A stretch of 64,000 nt of DNA from G963666535 sp963666535 (GCA_963666535.1 OY762913.1:1302001-1366000), one strand, 5' to 3'. Positions 49,728 through 58,157 are shown, numbered from the stretch's first letter. A program made the numbers and translations. Notes: generated from the sequence alone by a model not told the origin.

Positions 49728-50110
49728 TGGCAATCATACCGATTTTAATCCTCAGCGGGTTGCTGTTGCCCGTGGGAATTCTGCTGCAAATCTATCTCTC
49801 TAAGCGGGGCAAGTGGCTGGGGCTGATTTTACCGACAATTTGCTTAATGTTCTCTCTTTTGATCGTCTGCAACTTAGTCGTATTCACCGGTAATACATCC
49901 ACTGTGCTGACCGATGGAAACGGCGTTGTGATAGGGGGGCAGCATAACGAGCACTTTGCCACGACGGCCGAGGTGATTGGGACAGTGCTACCCCCATTCC
50001 TGTTATTCAATATCCCCACCGTGATTCTGCTGGGGATTTACGGCGCGGCGCGGGCCGATGTGCGAAAAAAGGATCAGCTGAATAAAATGAGCATTCAGGA
50101 TTTGGAATAA
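49727..50110 (+). CDS. Membrane protein paired with the DUF2089 gene
   Basis: A 127-residue protein with three hydrophobic helices: at the N-terminus (IPILILSGLLLPVGILLQIYL), the middle (WLGLILPTICLMFSLLIVCNLVV) and near the C-terminus (VLPPFLLFNIPTVILLGIYGAA), with a polar extracytoplasmic loop and a charged tail. I do not recognise the family. Its start overlaps the stop of the regulator gene by one base. Confidence 0.72.
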   Translation: MAIIPILILSGLLLPVGILLQIYLSKRGKWLGLILPTICLMFSLLIVCNLVVFTGNTSTVLTDGNGVVIGGQHNEHFATTAEVIGTVLPPFLLFNIPTVILLGIYGAARADVRKKDQLNKMSIQDLE

Positions 50111-50120
50111 ACCAAGAGAC

Positions 50121-50157
50121 AACGGGACGCCGGTACATCATGTACCGGCGTCCCGTT
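50121..50157. terminator. Long bidirectional hairpin between convergent genes
   Basis: A perfect 17-bp stem (50121-50137 with 50141-50157) around TCA. It overlaps the stop codon of the minus-strand radical SAM gene by two bases. The flanking T-runs are short on both sides. Confidence 0.75.
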
Positions 50158-51055
50158 ATTCGTCACCAAATAGGGTGAGCTGCATCCCTTCCGCCTGGTG
50201 CAGTTTTTCCTTCATGGGTTTGGTATAGCTGCCGGAAAGGCCGTATTTTTCTTTTATTTCATTTACCATGGGATACAGGGTATCTTTGTACGCTTTCCCA
50301 GCTCCGCCGGTTCGGTAAAGGGCGTGAAGCGGAGCATCTAGCGCAGGGAATTCAGTCTGTATAAAATCGAAGAATACCCGCCGTGTCTTGCCTCGGAGGT
50401 ATAGAACGCCGGGCAAAACATAATCCACCTCACAGTCCTTCGCAGCAGCGTATAAAAGCTCTATATTTTCTCTCGTGTCTGTCAAATAAGGGATGATGGG
50501 CATCACATGCAGCCCGGTGGATGCGTTGGTGTCCGCAAAAGACCGCAGCACCGAAAAACGCCTTACGGAAGGGACGCCGCCCGGCTCGATTTTCTGTCGG
50601 ATGGATTCCTCCATGCAGGTGATGGTGGCCGCCACATTGACATAGGTGAGCCGAGACAGCTCGGCGATGAGCTCGTAATCCCGCAAAATCAAATCCGATT
50701 TTGTGGAAATGATACAGGGGGTGCGGTATTTGATCATCAGCCGCAGGATGTCGGGCATCAGCTTGTACTGCGCTTCCGCAGGCTGATAGCTGTCGGTTAC
50801 ACCGCCGATGTTCACTACCTCCCGTTTCCACGACGGACTGGAAAGCTGTTTTTCCAACTGTTCGACAAGATTGGTTTTGATGTAGATATGGTCAAAAAAC
50901 TGCTGAGAGCCTAAATAGTCATGGGAGTACATGGCATAGCAGTATTGGCAGCCGTGCTCGCAGCCCCGGTACAGGTTCAGATCCCATGCAAAGGGGAATT
51001 TCCTTTTTAAATGGTTACAGGCCGTCGTACAGGTCATCTCTTCATAGTGTGCCAT
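50156..51055 (-). CDS. SplB-like radical SAM protein
   Basis: A 299-residue radical S-adenosylmethionine protein of the SPL (spore photoproduct lyase-like) family. The cluster motif is CEHGCQYCYA (CX3CX2C) about 32 residues in; VNIGGVTDSYQPAEA and ISTKSDLILRD follow in the TIM-barrel core. True SplB repairs UV spore photoproduct in DNA, but this family also has members of unknown role and the DNA-contact residues cannot be checked by eye. Start ATG at 51055. A small membrane protein gene lies upstream on the same strand, 38 bp away. Confidence 0.82.
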   Translation of the reverse strand: MAHYEEMTCTTACNHLKRKFPFAWDLNLYRGCEHGCQYCYAMYSHDYLGSQQFFDHIYIKTNLVEQLEKQLSSPSWKREVVNIGGVTDSYQPAEAQYKLMPDILRLMIKYRTPCIISTKSDLILRDYELIAELSRLTYVNVAATITCMEESIRQKIEPGGVPSVRRFSVLRSFADTNASTGLHVMPIIPYLTDTRENIELLYAAAKDCEVDYVLPGVLYLRGKTRRVFFDFIQTEFPALDAPLHALYRTGGAGKAYKDTLYPMVNEIKEKYGLSGSYTKPMKEKLHQAEGMQLTLFGDE

Positions 51056-51093
51056 GTTCTACCCCCGATCGGTTGATGGAGTAAACTCGCGTG

Positions 51094-51285
51094 TCAGGTG
51101 CCCGAAATCAGGCCCGCGAGAAGGAAGGCAATCCCGAAAAACAGAGCAAAAGCGCCGCCTAGTGTACTGCCTGCCTTGCCGAAGCGGTCCATCCATTGGG
51201 TTCGCCTTTTTTCATTGGGAGAAAAAAGGTTTGCAAGGCCAGACAGTGCCAGGACGATGCCGACGATGATGAACTTCCAGTTCAA
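51094..51285 (-). CDS. Small two-helix membrane protein
   Basis: A 63-residue product with two hydrophobic helices (FIIVGIVLALSGLANLF and LGGAFALFFGIAFLLAGLI) separated by a basic loop (EKRRTQWMDRF). The start is a TTG at 51285 with GGGAGG about 10 bases upstream; no ATG or GTG is available. No family is assigned. It may be cotranscribed with the radical SAM gene. Confidence 0.6.
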   Translation of the reverse strand: MNWKFIIVGIVLALSGLANLFSPNEKRRTQWMDRFGKAGSTLGGAFALFFGIAFLLAGLISGT

Positions 51286-51392
51286 GAAATCACGTCCTCC
51301 CAGTGTTTTCCTTTATTCAGTGACATTATTGTATGGGTTTCACGTCAGAAAGTCAACCGCCCCGCATAGAATAATCGAAGGAGGTGACGCGA

Positions 51393-51935
51393 ATGGAAGG
51401 AGAACTTGTTTTGCGCGGGGTAAATGGGCTGCTGCGCTGGCAGGAACGCAGCGGTGCGGTTATGTTTGAGGCCGAGGGCAGAAACAACGGCAGCGGAATT
51501 TACAAAGTTTACATCCTGTCCGCAGGGCGGGACATGCCACTGGGCAGCTTAGTGCCGGAGGGAGACTTCCTGCGGTTTCGCCGCGCTGTGCCCATGGTGG
51601 AACTGGTGGCATCCGGTTGCTGGCCCCCGGAACGGGCGGAGGCGCGGTGTGTGTTTGCCTTTCGTCCGCTCCAAGCAGCTGCCCCGTCTTGGGCGCAGGA
51701 AAACGCGCCTCAACGCTTTTTGGAAAAGGTGTATCCCAACCGAGAGGGTCCGGAATTTTCAGGGGTGCTGTCCCGGCAGCGGGGCGGCGTGCGGCAGCTT
51801 GCGTTTCCATTTGACATAAAAAAAGCATTTCCGCTGTTGCCGATCTTTTGTTTCGCGCGTACGGAGTCTGTGGAGGGAGCGGAGTATGTGATTTTTTCCT
51901 TTGACGGAAGCGGAAATCCTATTTTTCCCGCATAA
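51393..51935 (+). CDS. Hypothetical protein
   Basis: A 180-residue soluble protein without signal peptide. I do not recognise it. The first half has a regular beta pattern (LVLRGVNGLLRWQ, VMFEAEGRN, IYKVYILSAG, then LGSLVPEGDFLRFRRAVPM), like a small beta domain repeated in several Clostridia hypotheticals. The ATG at 51393 has AAGGAGG 8 bases upstream. It precedes two coat-protein genes, but is separated from them by 55 bp with a new strong ribosome site. Confidence 0.6.
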   Translation: MEGELVLRGVNGLLRWQERSGAVMFEAEGRNNGSGIYKVYILSAGRDMPLGSLVPEGDFLRFRRAVPMVELVASGCWPPERAEARCVFAFRPLQAAAPSWAQENAPQRFLEKVYPNREGPEFSGVLSRQRGGVRQLAFPFDIKKAFPLLPIFCFARTESVEGAEYVIFSFDGSGNPIFPA

Positions 51936-51990
51936 GACCTCATACTGTGGAAATAATAGGTTTGCAAATCAAGAAAAGGAGGAACATACC

Positions 51991-52176
51991 ATGGCAAATA
52001 TCACAAGCAAAGAGTTGAGTGCACTGGAGGACCAACTGGGGTTTGAAAAGGTTCTGCACTGCAAGTATCAGGCAGCGGCGCAGGAGAGCACTGATCAGGA
52101 CTTGCAGAACGCCTTCCGGCAGTATGCCGACCAGCACAAGCAGAACTATACCTGCCTGCTGAATTATTTGAGATAA
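51991..52176 (+). CDS. CotF-like spore coat protein, short
   Basis: A 61-residue helical protein (ITSKELSALEDQLGFEKVLHC, then FRQYADQHKQNYTCLLNYL). It resembles the small CotF-like/ferritin-like coat proteins that come in pairs in Clostridia. AAAGGAGG precedes the ATG at 51991. The second member follows 12 bases later. Assignment is by pattern and pairing; no search was possible. Confidence 0.68.
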   Translation: MANITSKELSALEDQLGFEKVLHCKYQAAAQESTDQDLQNAFRQYADQHKQNYTCLLNYLR

Positions 52177-52188
52177 GGAGCAACGAAT

Positions 52189-52443
52189 ATGAACGATCAG
52201 GAACGTATGACAGATTTTCTTTGCAGTGAAAAGAAGATGAGCAACAATTATGACCTGTATGCCTCGGAGTGCGTAAACGTCCCGCTGCGCAATGATTTCC
52301 TAAATATTCTGGATAAAGGACATCAGATTCAGAGCGATTTGTTCCAGAAAGCCCAGACTAAGGGATGGTATCAGGTTGAGCAGGCTCCTACTCAAAAGAT
52401 CAGCCAGGCCTATCAGAAGTTTTCCAACAACCAGCCGGTTTGA
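52189..52443 (+). CDS. CotF-family spore coat protein
   Basis: An 84-residue protein matching the coat F domain pattern: RMTDFLCSEKKMSNNYDLYAS, then PLRNDFLNILDKGHQIQSDLF, then KGWYQVEQAP near the C-terminus. These proteins assemble into the spore coat. TAAGGAG lies upstream of the ATG. With the preceding 61-residue gene it forms a two-gene unit ended by a terminator, and it supports a sporulating host. Confidence 0.82.
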   Translation: MNDQERMTDFLCSEKKMSNNYDLYASECVNVPLRNDFLNILDKGHQIQSDLFQKAQTKGWYQVEQAPTQKISQAYQKFSNNQPV

Positions 52444-52468
52444 TGCAAACCGAACGATAAGAAACCAG

Positions 52469-52511
52469 CCGGTGGGACGCAGAGGGTTACGACCTGTGTC
52501 CCACCGGTTCT
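52469..52511 (+). terminator. Terminator of the coat-protein pair
   Basis: A stem of about 14 bp with one G-T pair (52469-52482 with 52494-52507), then TTCTTTG. Confidence 0.75.
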
Positions 52512-52529
52512 TTGTTTGCCACGTCTGCC

Positions 52530-52558
52530 TTGACCGTGCAGCCTGTTTCGGTTACAAT
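52530..52558 (+). promoter_or_regulatory. Sigma-A promoter of mrnC-rqcH
   Basis: TTGACC (52530-52535), 17-bp spacer, TACAAT (52553-52558). The predicted transcription start near 52565 lies after the GGAGGT that precedes the ATG at 52570, so that ATG would lose its ribosome site. Confidence 0.75.
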
Positions 52559-52587
52559 GGAGGTAACAAATGAAAGGGGTCCTTTCC

Positions 52588-52989
52588 TTGATCGATTATT
52601 TCCACCTGTCTGCCATGCCGGATGATCTCCGCGCAATCAGCAATCTTGGGCTTGCCCATTTGGGCGATGGTGTGTATGAACTGATGGTGCGCTCCTGGCT
52701 GTGTCTCCACGGCAAGGCGACACCGAAAGGTTTACATAAAGAAAAGCTGAAGTACGTCAGCGCACCGGCGCAGGCGGCGATGTCCGAGCGGATCGTGCCC
52801 GCGCTGACGCCGGAGGAGGCAGATGTCTTCCGCCGGGGAAGAAATACCAAGCCCCACTCGATCCCCCAGGCGTCGAGCCGGGGAGAATACCAAACAGCCA
52901 CGGCGTTAGAGGCGCTATTTGGATACTTGTATCTGCAGGGTAAGACCCAGCGGCTCAACGAGCTATTTTCGATTATGATGGGAGACTGA
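52588..52989 (+). CDS. mrnC: Mini-ribonuclease III
   Basis: RNase III-like dimeric nuclease without an RNA-binding domain; in Bacillus it matures the 3' and 5' ends of 23S rRNA. The 133-residue product starts IDYFHLSAM and has the catalytic helix LAHLGDGVYELMVRSWL and the second acidic helix ATALEALFGYLYL. The TTG at 52588 is favoured: AAAGGGG lies 8 bases upstream and the promoter position makes the ATG at 52570 unlikely. rqcH starts four bases after the stop. Confidence 0.93.
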   Translation: MIDYFHLSAMPDDLRAISNLGLAHLGDGVYELMVRSWLCLHGKATPKGLHKEKLKYVSAPAQAAMSERIVPALTPEEADVFRRGRNTKPHSIPQASSRGEYQTATALEALFGYLYLQGKTQRLNELFSIMMGD

Positions 52990-52992
52990 CCG

Positions 52993-54756
52993 ATGCCCTT
53001 AGACGCAATATGCCTGACCGCCTTGGCTCACGAACTGAGAGAGGCGGTTTTGGGCGGGAAAGTGGATAAAATCTATCAGCCTGCCAGGCATGAGGTAGTG
53101 CTGGCGATTCGTGGCCCGGTGAAAAACACGCGGCTTCTTCTGTCGGCCAGCCCTAACCATCCTCGGGTGCAGCTGACGGCGATCAGCCGGGAAAACCCCG
53201 ACGCGCCGCCCATGTTCTGTATGCTGCTTCGGAAACACCTGACCAATGGGCGGGTTCTGTCCATTGATCAGCCGCCTATGGAACGAGTGGTTGACATGAA
53301 AATTGAAGCGACCGATGAGCTGGGAGACCGGGTGGAGCGCCACCTTGTGCTGGAGGCCATGGGAAACCACTCCAACCTCATTCTAGTGGATGGGGAAGGC
53401 CGCATTATGGATTGCCTGCGGCGCGTGGATGCCGATATGTCGGCCCGGCGACAACTGCTGCCCGGAATGTTCTATCATCTGCCGCCCACCCAGGAGAAGG
53501 TGAACCCCATGACGGCCACGGCGGAAGAACTGTCCGCCTTACTGACTGCCGCGGGGGAGGAAGCGGCAGCGGACAAATGGCTGCTTAATACCTTTGGCGG
53601 CTTATCGCCCCTGATCTGCCGGGAAATTGCCTTTCGCGCCTGTGGGCAGACGGACGGACGCCTGTGTGAACTGGACGAAACAGGCCGCAGTAAGCTGTTA
53701 GCTGAACTGAAAAAGTTGATGGAGGATGTGGGAGAAAAACGATTTTCGCCCTTTATGCTGGTGAAGGACGGTAAGCCTATGGACTTCTCCTTCCTGCCTG
53801 TTTTGCAATACGGCTTTGGCGCGGAGCTGCGGCAGATGCCGTCCTTCTCCGCAATGCTGGACGAGTTTTACGAAACAAAGGAAAACCTGGAGCGGGTGCG
53901 GCAGCGGGGACATGACCTGATTCGTACCGTCACCAATGCCAGGGATCGCGTGGCGCGCAAACTGGAAACTCAGAAAAAAGAACTGGAGACAACCAAAGAC
54001 AGGGAGCGGCTGCGGGAGCTGGGCGATTTGCTTACCTCCAATCTCTATGCCATGCAGCGGGGTATGCGTGTGTTCCGCACCTCGGATTATTACGATGTGG
54101 ACAATCGAGAGGTTGACATAAAACTAAACCCCTTGCTTACGCCGCAGCAAAATGCCGCAAGGTACTATAAGGAATACAATAAAGCAAAAACGGCAGAGAG
54201 CATGCTCACCGAACAGCTGGAAAAGGGACACCGGGAGCTTGCCTATCTCAATAGCGTGCTGGAAAATATCACCCTGGCGGAGGGGGAACGCGACCTGCAG
54301 GAAATTCGACAAGAACTGCTGGGGACCGGTTATATGCACGGGGCGTCCAAAGGGCGGGCGCGGGAGAAAAAAGTGGTGTCCAAGCCCATGGAATTTCGCT
54401 CCTCTGCCGGTCTTCGTATTTCTGTGGGGAAAAACAACACACAGAATGACGAACTGACCACGAAACAGGCTTTTAAAAGTGACCTGTGGTTCCATACGCA
54501 GAAAATACACGGCTCTCATGTGATCCTGCGTACCGAGGGCGGCGAGGCTGACGAAGAAAGCGTGTGGGAGGCGGCCACCCTCGCGGCGTGGTTTTCCCAA
54601 GGGCGGGAGAGTAGCAATGTGCCTGTGGATTACACACCGGTGAAGTTTGTAAAAAAGCCAAATGGGGCAAGGCCGGGTATGGTGATCTATACGACCTGCA
54701 AAACTCTGTTTGTCACGCCGGACGAGAGTCTGGTCAAAAAGCTGCGGGTAAAATAG
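52993..54756 (+). CDS. rqcH: Ribosome quality-control protein RqcH (NFACT family)
   Basis: Binds stalled 50S subunits and recruits tRNA-Ala to add C-terminal alanine tails that mark the nascent chain for degradation. The 587-residue protein has NFACT-N (1-about 180), a helix-hairpin-helix region, a central coiled coil (about 290-425) and NFACT-R (about 465-575, SDLWFHTQKIHGSHVIL). At the positions equal to Bacillus Asp97-Arg98, needed for alanine tailing, it has Glu97-Arg98. It is coupled to mrnC. A large bidirectional hairpin follows. Confidence 0.93.
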   Translation: MPLDAICLTALAHELREAVLGGKVDKIYQPARHEVVLAIRGPVKNTRLLLSASPNHPRVQLTAISRENPDAPPMFCMLLRKHLTNGRVLSIDQPPMERVVDMKIEATDELGDRVERHLVLEAMGNHSNLILVDGEGRIMDCLRRVDADMSARRQLLPGMFYHLPPTQEKVNPMTATAEELSALLTAAGEEAAADKWLLNTFGGLSPLICREIAFRACGQTDGRLCELDETGRSKLLAELKKLMEDVGEKRFSPFMLVKDGKPMDFSFLPVLQYGFGAELRQMPSFSAMLDEFYETKENLERVRQRGHDLIRTVTNARDRVARKLETQKKELETTKDRERLRELGDLLTSNLYAMQRGMRVFRTSDYYDVDNREVDIKLNPLLTPQQNAARYYKEYNKAKTAESMLTEQLEKGHRELAYLNSVLENITLAEGERDLQEIRQELLGTGYMHGASKGRAREKKVVSKPMEFRSSAGLRISVGKNNTQNDELTTKQAFKSDLWFHTQKIHGSHVILRTEGGEADEESVWEAATLAAWFSQGRESSNVPVDYTPVKFVKKPNGARPGMVIYTTCKTLFVTPDESLVKKLRVK

Positions 54757-54804
54757 ACGGGGGAATACCCGTGGGGGCAGGATGTAAATTTGACCTTGAG
54801 GAGC

Positions 54805-54857
54805 AAAAAAATCGGCAGCGCCATGCAGTTTTAGCTGCATAGCGCTGCCGATTTTTG
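54805..54857. terminator. Bidirectional terminator between rqcH and upp
   Basis: ATCGGCAGCGC (54811-54821) pairs with GCGCTGCCGAT (54842-54852), with an inner stem ATGCAG/CTGCAT, A-run to the left and T-run to the right, so it stops both convergent transcripts. Confidence 0.9.
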
Positions 54858-54863
54858 GTTTCA

Positions 54864-55496
54864 TTACTTGGTGCCAAAAATGCGGTCACCCGCGTCGCCC
54901 AGACCGGGAACGATATAGCCGTGGTCATTGAGCTTTTCATCCACGGCGGCGCAGTAAATGTCCACATCGGGATGATCCTTGCGAATTTTTTCGATTCCTG
55001 CGGGCGCGGCCAAAATATTCATTAGCTTAATGCTTTTGCAGTCGTAATTTTTAAGAAACTGAATGGCTGCGGATGCAGAGCCACCGGTGGCCAGCATGGG
55101 ATCCAGTACGATCACGTCCCGCTCGGCGATGTCCGGGGGCATCTTGCAGTAATATTCCACCGGAGCCAACGTTTCGGGGTCGCGATACAGTCCGATGTGG
55201 CCCACTTTGGCGGAAGGAATCAGCGTAAGAATACCGTCCACCATGCCAAGACCGGCGCGGAGGATGGGAACGATGGCCAGTTTTTTACCGGTCAGCGTCT
55301 TGAAACTGCCGGTAGCCACGGGGGTTTTGATCTCAACCGTTTCCAAGGGGAGGTCGCGGGTAGCCTCATAGCACTCCAGTGTGGCGATCTCGGCCACGAT
55401 TTCGCGGAATTCCTTCACGCCGGTTCTCTCGTCCCGGAGAATGCTCAGCTTGTGCTGCAAAAGCGGATGATCCAAAATGTGTACTTTGTTATCCAT
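54864..55496 (-). CDS. upp: Uracil phosphoribosyltransferase
   Basis: Pyrimidine salvage enzyme: uracil plus PRPP gives UMP. The 210-residue product has LTGKKLAIVPILRAGLGMVDG, the PRPP loop VLDPMLATGGSASAA and the uracil-binding C-terminal segment YIVPGLGDAGDRIFGTK, all canonical. It lies 5 bases downstream of tsaB on the minus strand and ends at the shared bidirectional hairpin. Confidence 0.97.
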   Translation of the reverse strand: MDNKVHILDHPLLQHKLSILRDERTGVKEFREIVAEIATLECYEATRDLPLETVEIKTPVATGSFKTLTGKKLAIVPILRAGLGMVDGILTLIPSAKVGHIGLYRDPETLAPVEYYCKMPPDIAERDVIVLDPMLATGGSASAAIQFLKNYDCKSIKLMNILAAPAGIEKIRKDHPDVDIYCAAVDEKLNDHGYIVPGLGDAGDRIFGTK

Positions 55497-55501
55497 GGTG
55501 A

Positions 55502-56212
55502 TTACCCCTTTATGTTTTCTCGATTGCTGCGTTCGCGCTCAGCCTGTGACAACCGGTGGTATACCGGGGCAAGATTGGCGCTGTCGGTCAATGTATTTGC
55601 CCTGATCTGTTCCAAAGCGCCCCGGGCAACCCCCCATGCGCTTTGCTGGATCAGATGCGGCGGTGCAAGCTGCACAGGCAACCCGTATGGTTTTAGGCTA
55701 TTATAGCACAACTGTGCGCCATCTCCAACGATAATCTGTGGTTTTTCCGGCATTTTTTCAAGCTCTGAAGCAAGCGTATCCAAACCGATGGCGCGGTCTG
55801 GCGTTAGCCTTGTTAAAACGCCGCCCGATGCGCGGAACACCGCGTTGTAGACCTGCTCCCTGCGGGCGTCCATGGCGGCGACAATGATCCCGTCCATGCA
55901 GGCGACGGTCCAGGCCATCGCCTCCAGCGTGGACACGGCGGCGCAGGGTTTGTTTTCCGGCCAAGCCAGCCCTTTTGCGGCAGAAACGCCAATGCGTAAA
56001 CCGGTAAAAGAGCCAGGTCCCACCGCCACGGCGATGACCTCCACGTCGTGGAGGGTGATGCCGAAGTTGTCCAGCATCCCGTCCAGCATGGGCATAAGGG
56101 TTCGGCTGTGCGTCAGTCCGTTGCGCTGAAAAGACTGGGCGAGCAGCGTCTCGTCCTCACACAGCGCCACGGAGGCGGCCACGGCTGAGGTTTCAATTGC
56201 TAAAATTTTCAT
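55502..56212 (-). CDS. tsaB: tRNA threonylcarbamoyladenosine biosynthesis protein TsaB
   Basis: Partner of TsaD and TsaE in forming the t6A modification at position 37 of ANN-reading tRNAs. The 236-residue ASKHA-fold protein starts KILAIETSAVAASVALC and contains GPGSFTGLRIGVSAAKGLAW. It is full length. Its ATG lies within the end of tsaE (20-base overlap). tsaD and rimI, often next in line, are not here; upp follows instead. Confidence 0.96.
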   Translation of the reverse strand: MKILAIETSAVAASVALCEDETLLAQSFQRNGLTHSRTLMPMLDGMLDNFGITLHDVEVIAVAVGPGSFTGLRIGVSAAKGLAWPENKPCAAVSTLEAMAWTVACMDGIIVAAMDARREQVYNAVFRASGGVLTRLTPDRAIGLDTLASELEKMPEKPQIIVGDGAQLCYNSLKPYGLPVQLAPPHLIQQSAWGVARGALEQIRANTLTDSANLAPVYHRLSQAERERSNRENIKG

Positions 56213-56636
56213 GCTCCATGCCCCCTCCTGTGATGGTGATGATTCGTTGATGATTGGTTATCCCCTGCCGCAGATCCACGCGGATGCAGGTGCCATCCAG
56301 CGCGCCCGCGATGTTTTCGCTCCACTCTACGGCACAAACGCCACCCCGGTTCAAATAGTCCTCCCAGCCAATGTCAAACAGTTCGTCCTCCCCGCCCAAT
56401 CGGTACAGGTCGAAGTGGAACAGTGGAATTCGTCCCTCGTATTCATTGACAATGGTAAAGGTTGGGCTGGTCACCCGGTCGGTAATGCCCAGTCCGCGGG
56501 CCAGCCCGCGGGTAAAGGCGGTTTTGCCCGCACCCAGGTCGCCGGTAAAGGCAATTAATTCGCCGCCGCACAGCTTGCCGGCTAGCGTCTCGCCCAACAG
56601 GAGGGTTTCCTTTTCACTGTTTGAAGTAAACTGCAC
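56193..56636 (-). CDS. tsaE: tRNA threonylcarbamoyladenosine biosynthesis ATPase TsaE
   Basis: ATPase of the t6A complex. The 147-residue product has Walker A GDLGAGKTAF, the switch TSPTFTIVNEY and FDLYRL, followed by EWSENI, as in the family. The GTG at 56636 gives the normal length and N-terminus (QFTSNSEKETLLLGETLA) with GAGGGG 8 bases upstream; ATGs further upstream would add 6 or 17 unusual residues. It heads the tsaE-tsaB-upp unit on the minus strand. Confidence 0.95.
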   Translation of the reverse strand: MQFTSNSEKETLLLGETLAGKLCGGELIAFTGDLGAGKTAFTRGLARGLGITDRVTSPTFTIVNEYEGRIPLFHFDLYRLGGEDELFDIGWEDYLNRGGVCAVEWSENIAGALDGTCIRVDLRQGITNHQRIITITGGGMEHENFSN

Positions 56637-56792
56637 GGTGGTTTCCCCTCTCATTTTTAGATATTGTACCATAAAAAACGCTATCACGCTATTCGATATC
56701 TCTAAATTCTCTGCAAAAAAGATCCGCCCGCAGAGAAAGAAAGGTGAAACAGTTTGGGGGAAAAGACATTTTTGGAATTAAGGGAAAAGTTG

Positions 56793-56821
56793 TTTACCTT
56801 TGTCCCCTTTGGTGGTAAAAT
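56793..56821 (+). promoter_or_regulatory. Possible promoter of the RodA/FtsW gene
   Basis: TTTACC (56793-56798), 17-bp spacer, TAAAAT (56816-56821) with TGG directly before it (extended -10). It lies in the 225-bp divergent gap after tsaE. Confidence 0.55.
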
Positions 56822-56861
56822 TATTTGTCAATAAAAACCCAGAAGAAAGGAGGGGGGACGG

Positions 56862-58034
56862 TTGCGTATTCTGGATCCCATCCGTGAGTTTTTCCGCAAG
56901 GGTGATGTGCTGTTGCTGCTGCTTTGCCTTGTGGCAAGCCTGTTCGGCCTTGTCCTTATTTACAGCGCGACCCGATACCTGAATTATAACCGCTATGTGA
57001 TTGTTCAGGCTATAGCGATCTGTTTGGGTGTTGTTTTGTATATCGTTCTCTCTTTTTTGGATATCGAGTACTTCGTGGAAAAAATGTGGAAGTGGCTAAT
57101 GGCGTTTAACATTCTCTTTATCCTTCTGATCCTAACGCCGCTGGGCAAGGATGTAGGAGGTAACCGCAGCTGGCTGGATCTGGGTTTGCCCATGAATATC
57201 CAGCCCGCGGAGATTGTGAAGTTGTCCTTTATCCTTCTGCTGTCTTGGCAAATTGTCAGGATACAAGAGCATAAGGACATCAGCTCGATGTTCTCCATCA
57301 TGCGCATTGGCGGCCATGCTTTTTTTATGGTGGGACTGATTGTCGCGGTGTCCAGCGATTTTGGCATGGCGCTGATCTATGTGGCAATTTTCTGCATTCT
57401 TGCTTGGACTTCCGGTGTGAAGCTGCGGTGGTTTGCCGCCGCAGGGTTCCTCATCCTGCTTGCTGTGGGACTGGCTCTTCTATTCTTGCCGACGATGGAT
57501 ATTTGGGATACCAACTACCAGATCATGCGTTTTCGGGTGATCTTTGACCACACGCTGGACCCCCAGGGCGTCGGCTTCCATCAGATGCGATCGATTCTTG
57601 CCATTGGTTCGGGTCAGCTGTTCGGGCAAGGGTATCTACACGGAATCCAGACCCAGTCCACTTATAGCTCGGCGCTGCCGGATCGGCACACCGACTTTAT
57701 TTTCGCCGTCTGCGGCGAGGAATTCGGCATCATCGGCTGCATCGCGGTGATTCTTCTGCTGGCGGCCATCATTGTTCGCTGTGTCTCTGTTTCCCGCCGG
57801 GCGCACAGCCACCTGTCGGCCTTCGTTGCCATGGGCTTTGCCGGTATGCTGCTGTTCCAGATGCTGCTCAACATCGGCATGTGTTTGTTTGTGATGCCTG
57901 TCGTTGGGCTGACCCTTCCGTTTTTTAGCTATGGCGGGTCTTCCATTATCACGATGTTTGCCTCCATGGGGATCGTTTCGGGCATCAAAATGCGATCCCT
58001 TCCTGACTGGCTTAAGGATAGAAATCAGCTTTGA
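56862..58034 (+). CDS. rodA: SEDS-family peptidoglycan glycosyltransferase, RodA type
   Basis: Polymerises lipid II into glycan strands, together with a class B PBP. The 390-residue protein has about ten membrane helices; family motifs include GGNRSWLDLGLPMNIQPAEIVKL, the catalytic-Asp segment LPDRHTDFIFAV and the C-terminal FFSYGGSS. It is shorter and less basic at the ends than FtsW, hence RodA is preferred, but the two are hard to tell apart. The start is a TTG at 56862 with AAAGGAGGGGGG upstream. It stands alone before a strong terminator. Confidence 0.92.
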   Translation: MRILDPIREFFRKGDVLLLLLCLVASLFGLVLIYSATRYLNYNRYVIVQAIAICLGVVLYIVLSFLDIEYFVEKMWKWLMAFNILFILLILTPLGKDVGGNRSWLDLGLPMNIQPAEIVKLSFILLLSWQIVRIQEHKDISSMFSIMRIGGHAFFMVGLIVAVSSDFGMALIYVAIFCILAWTSGVKLRWFAAAGFLILLAVGLALLFLPTMDIWDTNYQIMRFRVIFDHTLDPQGVGFHQMRSILAIGSGQLFGQGYLHGIQTQSTYSSALPDRHTDFIFAVCGEEFGIIGCIAVILLLAAIIVRCVSVSRRAHSHLSAFVAMGFAGMLLFQMLLNIGMCLFVMPVVGLTLPFFSYGGSSIITMFASMGIVSGIKMRSLPDWLKDRNQL

Positions 58035-58050
58035 CCATCTGCAGTTTTTA

Positions 58051-58090
58051 GACACTCTCCACGAAAATGTCGTGGAGAGTGTCGTTTTTT
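58051..58090 (+). terminator. Rho-independent terminator of the RodA gene
   Basis: A 14-bp perfect stem (58051-58064 with 58070-58083), five-base loop, G and a run of six T. Confidence 0.95.
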
Positions 58091-58157
58091 CCCGGGGATA
58101 CATAGTTTTTCCTCTGCAGGACACAATGAGTCTACCACTAATTTAGGAGGATTTTCT

